Assembly (NCBI GenBank): GCA_943704415.1
Contig: CALSCO010000655.1
Location: 1-42,250, forward strand
Length of the DNA stretch: 42,250 nucleotides
Reading direction: 5' to 3'
Source: Parvularia atlantis
Taxonomy: Eukaryota > Opisthokonta > Rotosphaerida
The position numbers and the translations under genes were made by a program. The notes under the pieces were generated by a model. That model was not told where the DNA came from. It made no database searches and saw nothing but the letters and a program-made list of their open reading frames with translations. Shown here piece after piece: positions 32,169 through 42,250 of this stretch. Positions within the stretch are counted from its first letter, which is position 1. Each line of letters opens with the position of its first letter.

Positions 32169-33576
32169 TCAGATGCTCAGCTGCCGCTTCATGAACTCGT
32201 ACGTGACGAAGCTCAGCCCGACCGCCGGCGCGACCTTGACGTAGTTGATCGTCAGGCCCGTGTACAGCGCGCGCACGCCGCCCTCGTTGACGATGTGCCT
32301 GCCGCACGGGTGGCCCGTCAGCAGAGTAGCGCGGCCCCGGCAGACCGGTGGAACGCACCTCAGCGTCCCCAGGAAGCTCGCGAACGTGTTGGACTCGGCG
32401 CCGGGCAGGCCGTGCACCTGCATCCGCCGCCGCACCACGTCCAGCGGGTACGACACGGTCTGCGCGCACGCGCCGGCAACCGCGCCGATCGCCAGGCGCA
32501 CGGGCGCCGACAGGCCCGCCTTGTCCGGTCGCCCTGGCCCCGCGGGTGACTGCATGCGTGCGTGTGTGAGACGGCGGCGCGCAGCGGCGGACGCATTGCG
32601 CACCTCGGCCTGGCGCGCGCGCTGCCACTCGATAATGTTGGCCTTGAGCGTGTCGTAGGTGAAGAATGAGACGCCCGCGTACGGCACGATCCCGAGCACG
32701 GTCGGCAGGAAGCCGCGGTACAGGCCCACAAAGCCGCCGTGGTTGCGGAACGTGCCCGTGAGCGCTTCAAGGAGCGTGCGCGGCCGCTGTTGGTACTCGA
32801 ACGCTATTCTCGCGCGCATAAGGTCGAGCGGGTACGTCCCGAAGACCGACACGGTGCCTGCGGCGGGGCGTCAGCTCGCCGGGGCAGCAACGCCTGCTTT
32901 GCGCCCGCACCCGCCATCGACCCGGCAACGAGGCGCGTGTATGCCTTCTCATCGTCGGTCGTGTTGAGCAGCTGCGGGCGTGGACGCCTCAGTAGGGCGT
33001 GCGGACATAAGCGGGCGCGGGCACTCGCGCACCAGTTTGAACTGCTCGTAGGTCATGTACTGCAGCGCCGCGTACGGGAAGATGCGCGCGATGGTCGCGT
33101 TGTTGCCGCGAAAGAGGCCGCGCATGCCCTCGGTCAGGTGGATGTGCCGCACGGCGCGAAAGGCGCCCGCGAGCGAGCCTTTGCCGCGCGGGGGGGGGGG
33201 GGGGGGGGGGGAGGAGTGCAGCGTCAGTCGGGCGCAGCAAGTGCGTCAGGAGTGTACCTCGCATGTGTAGGAAGTGCGGACTGCGCGCCTGGAAGAGGAT
33301 CTTGACCCGGTCGAGCGGCGCGATGGCCGTCTTGGCGACGCAGCCCGCGACGCCCCCGGCCAGCAGTGTCTTGGCGACGTAGCTCACGCTCTGCTTATTC
33401 TGGCGCGCGCCGCGCGGCGGCTCTTTGGCGTCGGCGGCTGCAGTGGTACTGCGGGCCGACGTCGCGGGCCCGCCGCCGCCCCCGGACGCGGCCGACGCCG
33501 CTGCTGCGGCGGCCGCTGCTGCTGCTGCCGCTGCCGCCGCGGACGGCATGCGGACGTGCTCGGCCGCGCGTTCCAT
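32169..33576 (-). CDS. SLC25A16: SLC25A16/Leu5-like mitochondrial carrier (coenzyme A transport group)
   Basis: Three mitochondrial-carrier repeats are visible, each with its Px[DE]xx[KR] signature: APLDRVKILFQA, TYPLDLMRARIAF and SYPLDVVRRRMQ. Neighbouring sequence (LLAGGVAGCVAKTAIAP, FRGNNATIARIFPYAALQYM, GGFVGLYRGFLPTVLG, VPYAGVSFFTYDTLK) is closest to SLC25A16/Leu5, linked to CoA import into mitochondria. The N-terminus from the ATG at 33576 has a 15-residue poly-Ala run and a glycine run before the first helix, both low complexity. The intron after HFLHMR contains 22 consecutive C on the coding strand and ends with AAG. Stop TGA 32169-32171 (QLSI end). It is convergent with the IF1 gene (110 bp) and divergent from GCP3. 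An additional upstream exon is possible because a cag acceptor precedes the ATG. Confidence 0.88.
33190..33211. repeat. 22-base G homopolymer within a carrier-gene intron
   Basis: An uninterrupted run of 22 G (C on the sense strand of the carrier gene) acts as the polypyrimidine tract before the acceptor. It could fold into a G-quadruplex, stall polymerase and vary in length; the exact count in an assembly should be treated as approximate. Confidence 0.85.
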
Positions 33577-33681
33577 CCCCTGCGACGCGAAGTGCCTGAG
33601 CCGCGGCGGTGCAGGCGCGTGGAAATTCGACTTTCGCACACTGACACTGGCTGTTGGTTCGCAGCCAGAGGTGTTCCCGCC
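33577..33681. promoter_or_regulatory. 105-bp divergent promoter, SLC25A16-like / GCP3
   Basis: The gap between divergent start codons contains GTGGAAATTCGACTTTCGCAC (split here as GTGGAAATTC at 33620-33629 and GACTTTCGCAC at 33630-33640). This imperfect dyad is the AT-richest part of the gap and a candidate core promoter. No TATA or CCAAT box was seen. Confidence 0.4.
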
Positions 33682-36600
33682 ATGGCCGCCGTCGTGTCGA
33701 ACCTCGAGCGCCTCGTCGCGCACGTCCTCGACGGCGCGCGGCCGGGCGCAGCGGACACGCAGCCGCCGCCCACGCCGGCGCGCGCCGGGCTGCTCGCGTA
33801 CCTGGGCGAGGTACTGGCGAGGTGCGTTGCCGCGCACCGGGCGAGCTCGCGCTGAGATCTGCGTGCGATTGCAGCCGCCTCGCGCCCGCTGAGCCGTTGG
33901 ACGAGGCACACCTTCTAGACGTGATCCGCCGGCGACGTGCGCTGCGGCGGCGCAGCACCCGTCGGCGTGGCTGACGCGGTCGCCGGCAGTGCTGCGCAGA
34001 GACCCGACGGCCGAGAGCACGCTGCGCTTCACCGAGCTGCACCAGCGCCTCGTCGAGCTGGTCTGTTGGCCGTGTTGCCGACGCGGCGCGTGCTGACGGG
34101 CGGCGACGACGCACAGGGGCTGCTGCGCAACCGCGCCGCGATGCTGTACCTGCTGTACGCGCTGGCCGAGCAGACGCCGCCGTCGACGGTGCGCCCTGTG
34201 CCGCAACCGCCCGCCCTCGCTGAAGCTTTCGTGCGCGCGAGCAGTTTGTCGAGCGCCCGTTCGGCATGGCGTCGCTGCAGCCGTCGGCCGCGCCGCTCGA
34301 GGGCAACACGCGCGAGCTGATCGCCTCGGCCGAGCACAGCGTCGCGGCGCGCAAGCCGCCGGCCGTGCACATCATCGGCTTTGACGAGTACAACCGGCAG
34401 CTGAAGGGTGCGCTGGCGGCGCGCAGACGGGTGCGCAAGGGCTCACACGCGCACGCGCACGCGCAGCCAACCACCTGAACGAGACGGACCTGCTGCGCGA
34501 TGTGCTGTTTGTGCTGCAGGGCATCGACGGGCGCGTGGTGCGGTACGAGCGCACACTTGACGGCTTCGCACTCGACGTCGGCGACCGCGTGCGTGCGCCG
34601 TGCACGATTCTGAGGCCCTGGCCTCACGCGCGCGAGCGCGCACCCCAGGCGGCCGTCTCCATGCCGATGCGCCGCCTCCTGCTCGGTCTGGCCGAGCTCG
34701 GCTGGCACTACCGGCGCGTGACGCAGCTGCTTCAGAAGCAGAAGGGCCTCGTTGACGCGGGCCTCGTGTCGCAGGTGCGCTCGCACCCCTCACGCTGACG
34801 CCAGCAGTGCAAACACCCGAGCCGGGCGCCGCACAGAGCCTGTGCCTGGCCGTGGACGAGGAGCTGCTCGAGTACCACCGGCTGCTTGTCGTGCTCGAGA
34901 GCCAGCTTGGTGCGACTGCGCGCACGGCCGGTGATGGGGGCAACGCTGACCGAGCGCGCGCGCGCACGCACACTCAGAGGCCGAGCGATCAGACGAGCAG
35001 CTGACCGGGCTCACGCTCAAGCGCCTGCTCGTGTGGGTGCAGGAGCCGCTCGTGCGCCTCAAGATGCTCAGCGTGATCCTCGACGGCTGCCAGGGTGCGC
35101 GCGGCGCGCCAGGTCGCTCGCCGCACCGACTGGACCCGCGCGCGGCGCAGGCCTCAAGGGTGGCGCGCTCGTGTCGGGCGTGCACGGCTATGTCCGCCAC
35201 GGCGACCCAGCCGTGAGCGGGCTCGTGCACCGGCTGCTGCGGCGGGTGCGTGCCGGCTGCTCTGGCGGCGAGTGCAGCTGATACAGACGCGTCGCTACCA
35301 GACGTGCCAGCCGTACTTTGAGATGCTGCGCAAGTGGGTCGTCGAGGGCCAGCTGATGGACGTCCACGCCGAGTTCTTCGTGCTCGAGCAGCGCCTCGAC
35401 CGCGACGCGTGGACCAGCCTGTACCACGTGCAGCCGGAGCTCGTGCCATCCTTTTTCTCGCCGTCGCTCGTGCGGCAGGCGCGTTGCGTTGCCAGTGCTC
35501 TGTGCCGTGGTGTGGTAACGCGCGCGCGCAGTTGTTCTCGATCGGGCGCTCGCTCAACTTCCTGCGCGACGTCTGCGGCGACAAGGACTGGTCGCTCCTG
35601 CGCGCTCTCGAGGCGAGCGGGACACCGCTGCCGGACGATGCGCGTTGGTTGAGCTACGCGGATCTGGTCGCGCTCGGGCGCGTGGTCGGCAGCATCGACG
35701 CGGCAGTGTCGACGCACCTGCTCGACGTGATCCGCACCAAGCACGAGCTGATGGTGCATCTGCGCGGTGCGTCCGACACGCGTGGCCGGGCACGGGCGAG
35801 CGACACTGAGCGGTTGCCGCGCGCAGGCATGAAGCAGTACCTGTTGATGGGCCAGGGCGACTTTGTGCAGATGCTGATGGAGATGCTCTGGTGCGCTCGG
35901 TCGCACACGCGTGCCGACCCAACGCGCGATGCACAGGGACGACCTCGGCAAACCCGCGTCGAAGCTGATGCCGCACCAGCTGACGAGTGCGCGCGTGCTG
36001 TGCCCGCGAACGGGCTTGCTGACCACTGCCGCCACCACAGGCACGCTGCATTCGGCCGTGCGCAGCTCCAATGCGCAGAACGACCACCCGGAGGTGCAGC
36101 GGCGGCTGGGCGTGCGGCTGCACGAGGTGCGCGCGCCCGTGCGGTCGAAGTGGCTGCGTTCGAGCCTAAGCACATGCGCGTGCACGCGTCTCAGATCTCG
36201 GCGGGCGAGAGCGGCTGGGACGTGTTCTCGCTCGACTACCACGTCGACCCGCCGCTGTCGAGCGTGTTCACGCGCGCGGCCATGGTCAGCTACTACCGCG
36301 TGTTCACGTTCCTGTGGAAGATCCGGCGCATCGAGTTTGCGCTCAACCGGTCGTGGCGGCTGCTCGTCGGCGTGCAGTGCGTTTGCGGGCCGGCGTGCTC
36401 GTCTCTGCTTGACGCACACGCATTTGCGCGCAGGCCTGTTGCCGAACTCAGGCAGGAGCTGCACGCGCTTTTCCTGTTGCGGGCCGAGATGTCGCACATG
36501 CTCTCCGAGTTCCAATACTACGTGCTGATTGAGGTGCGCCGCGCCGGCGTTCGTCGACAGCGCTCAGGCGCGGTCGCCGCGTGACGCAGGTCCTCGAGTG

Positions 36601-37267
36601 GTCGTGGGATGAGCTGCTGCGCGACATGGCCGAGGCCAAGGACTTTGACGCGGTCATCGACGCGCACCAGCGCTACATCCGCTCGCTCACGAGCAAGGCC
36701 CTGCTGGACGAGGCGTCCAAGCCGCTGCGCACGCGGCTCAACTCGCTGCTGCTGGCGATTCTGCAGTTCTACCACCTCGTCGTGCGTGCAGGCGAACGCG
36801 GGCAAAGCGCCGGCTCACCCACGCCACGGCGGCGCGGCAGGGGAGCGTCACGACGCTGCTCGACACGGAGCAGCGGCGGCGCGAGGCGCTGCAGGCGCAC
36901 GTGGACGAGCGCACGAAGCGCGGCGGGTGGGGCACGACGCGCGGCAGCAAGCCCGGCGAGGCGCTGCCCGAGGCCGTCGTGCAGGGCGAGCTGCCACCGC
37001 TGCGCGCCAAGCTCGCCGCGGTCACGGCTGACTTCCGGGTGCGTCGTCGTGTGGCGCTCTTGCAATCTTGACCGTTGACGCGCGCGCAACACCCAGGCGC
37101 ACCTGCAGGTCTTCCTGGTCGAGATCGGCAGCGCACCCGTCGCCGCACACCTGCCGCTGCAGACCCTGCGCGCGCGCCTCGACTTCAACGACTTTTACGC
37201 GGCCGGCGCGCCCGCGGCGCTGCTCGGCGGCGGGTCGGTCGGGTCGGGTGGCAGCGGGTCCCGGTGA
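33682..37267 (+). CDS. TUBGCP3: Gamma-tubulin complex component 3 (GCP3/Spc98)
   Basis: The spliced product of roughly 900 residues shows both GCP domains. GRIP1-like sequence includes FDEYNRQLKG, LLFVLQGIDGRVVRYE, LSVILDGCQG, CQPYFEMLRKWVVEGQLMDV and AEFFVLEQRLDRDAW. GRIP2-like sequence includes [86 protein letters not shown] and the terminal LRARLDFNDFYA. These align with human GCP3 ([58 protein letters not shown]). It nucleates microtubules with gamma-tubulin at centrosome-like or other organising centres. The C-terminal insert with EQRRREALQAHVDERTKRGG matches the GCP3-type charged helix. About 14 introns; stop TGA 37265-37267 after a Gly/Ser tail. Confidence 0.9.
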
Positions 37268-37609
37268 CTCCACTTGTGACTCGACAGGGTCGGTGTAATC
37301 TTTGAGGGCTAGTCGATCGACGCCGGGGCACGCGCATGGTTCTCGCTGGTCGCGGCGTCGGTCAACAGCGTCGGGGCGGTGCCCAGCCAGCGCGTGGTCA
37401 TGGCTTGTGGTTTCTGCGTGTACGCGCGCAGCGGGCACAGCAGGCCCGGCACGCGCGCGCGAGCGGGGGCAAAACGCCGGCGAAACGACGCGTGCGCCAC
37501 GAGCGCGGCGCTGCAGACGTGGGCGGCGTCGGCGCTGCCCAGCTGAGTTGTACCTCCTCCAACTGTGCATGTCAGCCTGAGCATTGCACTGCGCTGCGTT
37601 GCGACATGA
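37268..37609. other. Intergenic stretch between convergent GCP3 and NCLX genes
   Basis: These 342 bp hold the two 3' ends and possibly one small minus-strand ORF (37309-37584, listed separately). I see no RNA gene, repeat or clear terminator signal. Confidence 0.3.
37309..37584 (-). CDS. Doubtful small ORF, 91 codons, unrecognised
   Basis: An uninterrupted frame from the ATG at 37584 to TAG at 37309 starts 25 bp after the NCLX stop on the same strand. The N-terminal half is Arg/Ala-rich without acidic residues (FRRRFAPARARV), resembling a mitochondrial presequence, and the second half (MTTRWLGTAPTLLTDAATS) has mostly G/C third positions. No family is recognised. In DNA this GC-rich, a 91-codon frame can occur by chance, and the opposite strand is also open over most of the stretch, so support is weak. 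It could equally be the 3' UTR of NCLX. Confidence 0.25.
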   Translation of the reverse strand: MLRLTCTVGGGTTQLGSADAAHVCSAALVAHASFRRRFAPARARVPGLLCPLRAYTQKPQAMTTRWLGTAPTLLTDAATSENHARAPASID

Positions 37610-40189
37610 TCACACGATGATAAACTCGATCGTGATGTTGGTCGAGAGGAACAGCAAGTAGAAGACGATGAGGATGATGCCGTAGACGCGGCTGCCCTGG
37701 AAGCCGTTGAAGACGATGAAGCAGAGCGAGAACGTGAGCGAGGTCAGGAGCCCCGCAAACGCGGTCCAGATCGCCGGCGTGATCTGCAGCGGGTAGGCTG
37801 CGCCGCACGTGACGAGCTTGGACGTGAACCCGACGCCGAGGCCCATGACAAGGTCTGCGGGCCGCGCGGTGAGCACTCATGGCGTGCAGCACCGCTCGGA
37901 CGCACTCAGCAGCGGGCCGGCGAAGGCTGCGCTCACGCCGATGCCCGGGTACCCCTTGCGCGCGAGCGACGGGTTCGAGACGAGGTCGCCGATGCTGTTG
38001 CCCCAGGCCAGCACGGTCAGGCCCAGGATGACGTCGCTCAGGTTCATGAGCCGTCCGAGCGACTGCGCACCGGCACGCACGGTGAGACGCTGCTGCGACC
38101 CCTGCCGGCGGACAACGCACCTGCAGCAGGCCGATCAGCTCGCCGCAGATCGTATACAGCCACAGGGCTGCCATGACGAAGCCTAGGATGAAGGCGTACT
38201 GCGCACGGCCGGGCTCAGCAGCCGCACGCGCACACGCCTGCACATGCGCACCCGGAACGCCAGTGGTGCCTGCGTCGTCTTTGTGGTCACAAACACGGCC
38301 GTCATGAGCACGATGCCCAGCGAGATCGCCACAACCCACGCCGGCAGGTACTCGGTGCCGATGGGCACCTGCACGACTGCGATTGCGCGGGCAGTGCGTC
38401 AGCGGCAGCAGCGCGTTCCGTGCGAGCGACGACGCACGGGCCGTCGCCGTGATGGCCCACATCGGCATGCACATCATGTTGATCATAAACAGCCACTTGT
38501 TCCAGCGCAGGTCCGTCCGGTGCACGTCCACCACTGGCACAGTGATGGCCAGGGCAAACAGCACGGGCGCTGCGCCTCATCTGTCAGTCCCGGCACGGTG
38601 CGTGCACGCGCGCTCGGCACGCGCACCGGCAATGATCATGTACACGCGCTTCATCCAGGTGGCCTCCTCCCAGTCGTACACGATCGGCAGCAGCAGCTGG
38701 AGTAGCGACTTGGTCTGTGCAGGCGGCGTCAGCGCACCCGGCCGCCACGCCACTAGGCCGGCCGCACACCTCTTCCGACTCCTCGAACGGCTGCGGCACG
38801 TCCTACCAGCAGCCATGCGATCAGCACGCGCAGAACCTCCAGGGACGAGGCACGCACCGGCTCCCACTCCTGGTGCGCGTACGGCTTGAGCAGAGCCTGC
38901 TGCTCCTCCGCGATGACGTCGCTGGCGTTGACGGCCGTCTGGCTGCTCGATCTGAACGGGTCCCAGGTGTTGAGACGCTTGCTCTCTGCAAGGCACGTGC
39001 GTGAGCACAAACATGGCCCCGCACGCACGCTGCGTCGCCGCACCGCCAGCGACGCTCTCGCTCATGCTCTTCATGCGCAGGTGGATGATGCGACCAAAGA
39101 CGACGATAAGCACGTAGGTCACGTAGACGCAGATGAGCACGATCGACTCGGCCAGCACGATTTGACCGTCGAGGACCATGAAGAGCATGTAGATGACCAT
39201 CGTGAGGTAGATGAGCACGTCGCGCAGGAACGGCCGGCGCGTGAGCTTGAACGGGGCGATGAGCGAGATGATGCCGACGACGACCGTCGTCACAAACGTG
39301 CCTGCGCCTGCCGTCGCGGCGTGGTCAGCCACCGCGTTGCGCGCCCTGCCAGAGCACGCGCGCACCGACGAGCTGGCTTACGGCGAGGTTGGCTTTGCCC
39401 TGATTGATGGCCAGCACGCTACCGACGAGGTCCGGCGCCGAGTTGGCCAGGGCGAGGAAGGTCACCTGCGCGATCTGGTGTGAGCGGCGCCCTGCGTCGC
39501 AGGGCGCCGGCAGACGCACGCCGGCCACGTTCTGCGACAGGCGCAGCGTCTGCACGATGGCCTCCATCTGCGGCACGAAAAAGTCCTCGGCCGACATCCC
39601 CAGCCAGATGAAGATAAACACGATCATCGCGATCTGGCGGCGGGCGGCAAATAGGGTCAACGCGATGCATTGGCGCGCGCGTCCGCTAAACGCACCTGGA
39701 TGATGTACGACAGCCACTCGACGTTGTACATCGAGCAGTAGTGCCACTGCATAAAGTTGAGGTTGCTCTCGGCCGAGCAGCTCTCCTGCACGTACGCGCA
39801 CAGGTCGGGCTGCGTCGTCACGACTGTGCGCGCGCGTGCGGCCGGTGAACGCGTGTCTCTGGGCTCGCGCAAGCGCACGCACACGACCGCTCGCACTTTT
39901 CCTGCAGCCGAGCGCGGCGTCAGTGCACGGGCAATGCGGAGCAGTGAAGCGGCGCGCGCACCACGTCCTCGTCGCTCGCGACCTCGCAGTACTCGTCGTT
40001 GGACCGCGCGTGCAGGCCCCTGCAGATCGTGCGTCACGCGCAGAGCGCGCGACAGGGCGCACGCACGCACCGCCCGCTCATCAGATGCGTCAGCCAGCCT
40101 GGTGCGCTCGGTGTGGCCGCCGCCGCGACGGTCGCGAGGGCCACCAGCGCCACCGCGAGGGCGACGAACGTGACCCAGGCGCGCTGCAT
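37610..40189 (-). CDS. SLC8B1: NCLX-type (SLC8B1/CCX) mitochondrial sodium/calcium exchanger
   Basis: Fourteen introns give about 598 residues, the same size as human NCLX (584). The start MQRAWVTFVALAVALVAL is a signal/targeting segment. A Cys-containing luminal region follows (DEYCEVASDED, EKCERSF, DLCAYVQESC, MQWHYCSMYNVEWLSYIIQ), in the place of NCLX's cysteine region. The alpha-1 repeat is LSQNVAGVTFLALANSAPDL (human NVAGVTFLAFGNGAPD) and alpha-2 is LSDVILGLTVLAWGNSIGDL. About 12-13 membrane segments are predicted, with a soluble loop between SMSESVAGESKRLNTWDP and YDWEEATWMKRVYMI. It exchanges Na+ (or Li+/H+) for Ca2+ across an inner membrane. Stop TGA 37610-37612. Human NCLX is mitochondrial; plant relatives (CCX) sit in other membranes, so location is inferred. 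Confidence 0.9.
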
Positions 40190-40387
40190 CACGTGCCCGG
40201 CCCTCCAACGCGTTTAGTGTTCACCCGGGTGAAATCGGTGCTCGTGGCTTTTCTCTCCCTCTCGGTCCGCTGCGGTCACCCTGTCCGCGTCGCCCGCGCC
40301 TGACGCCGCGCGCCGCCGCCGCCCCCCTCGCAGAGCTGCCCGCGTTCACCAGCCGCCCTCTGCCGTCGACAACAGAGGGGGGAAATC
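40190..40387. promoter_or_regulatory. Divergent promoter, NCLX / SAM-DDX3
   Basis: This 198-bp gap contains a perfect 14-bp palindrome at 40220-40233 and a second GTTCACC at 40344-40350. Pyrimidine-rich runs and a CCGCCGCCGCC stretch occupy the middle. The ATG of the helicase follows a purine-rich leader (gaggggggaaatc). Confidence 0.4.
40220..40233. promoter_or_regulatory. Perfect 14-bp palindrome TTCACCCGGGTGAA
   Basis: Each half contains TTCACC/GGTGAA, a unit also found at 30015-30020 and 40345-40350 in divergent promoters of this window. A homodimeric DNA-binding protein is the simplest reader; no known factor is claimed. Confidence 0.45.

Positions 40388-42250
<1,863 letters not shown>

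Noticed and set aside
32989-34206. 405-codon minus-strand frame across the SLC25A16/GCP3 boundary
   Set aside because: It joins carrier exons with antisense of GCP3; only the part from 33576 downward matches a family.

Overview
This is a gene-dense, very GC-rich stretch of nuclear DNA (around 70% GC by eye) from a unicellular eukaryote. Nearly every gene is cut by short introns of about 45-75 nt. These share a strict pattern: donor GTGCG (occasionally GTGAG, GTTNG or GC), an internal CTGAC or CTCAC branch-site-like motif, and a GCAG or CCAG acceptor. I read spliced products by joining exons at these signals and testing them against remembered protein families. The gene set (YY1, a full diaphanous-type formin, NST1/FAM193-like, SOSS-B, GCP3, an ankyrin/IRE1-like kinase) fits an amoebozoan- or opisthokont-side (Amorphea-like) protist better than a plant or a fungus. 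The species cannot be fixed from the window, and this placement is inference.

Layout. 1-399 (-): start of a zinc-binding/AT-hook protein. 631-2935 (+): GALK2-type sugar kinase. 3196-4608 (-): YY1-type C2H2 factor. 4837-7128 (+): NST1/FAM193-like protein. 7172-8654 (+): MARCH5-like mitochondrial E3. 8723-10932 (-): secreted TIM-barrel glycoside hydrolase-like protein. 10979-11691 (+): unrecognised small membrane protein. 11814-16694 (+): diaphanous-related formin. 17212-22687 (+): ankyrin repeats joined to an IRE1-like kinase. 22892-23691 (+): SOSS-B single-strand DNA binder. 23702-25543 (-): double AAA ATPase. 25554-29993 (-): MOV10-like RNA helicase. 30056-31693 (+): kynurenine/glutamine aminotransferase. 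31779-32058 (+): ATPase inhibitor IF1. 32169-33576 (-): SLC25A16-like carrier. 33682-37267 (+): GCP3. 37309-37584 (-): doubtful small ORF. 37610-40189 (-): NCLX-type Na+/Ca2+ exchanger. 40388 to the end (+): SAM domain joined to a DDX3/Ded1 helicase (partial).

The genes are housekeeping and signalling functions and do not form one pathway. IF1, the SLC25 carrier, NCLX and MARCH5 are all mitochondrial, but their proximity may be chance. Organisation is extremely compact: six divergent pairs share short promoters (as little as 46 bp), and two neighbouring pairs are separated by only 10 bp. I saw no tRNA, rRNA, CRISPR array, transposon or viral relic.

The points most worth a second look are the ankyrin-IRE1-like kinase without the RNase (KEN) domain, the SAM-DDX3 fusion, at least six GC-AG introns placed at homology-fixed junctions, and a symmetrical CCAAT/CRE palindrome in the first divergent promoter.
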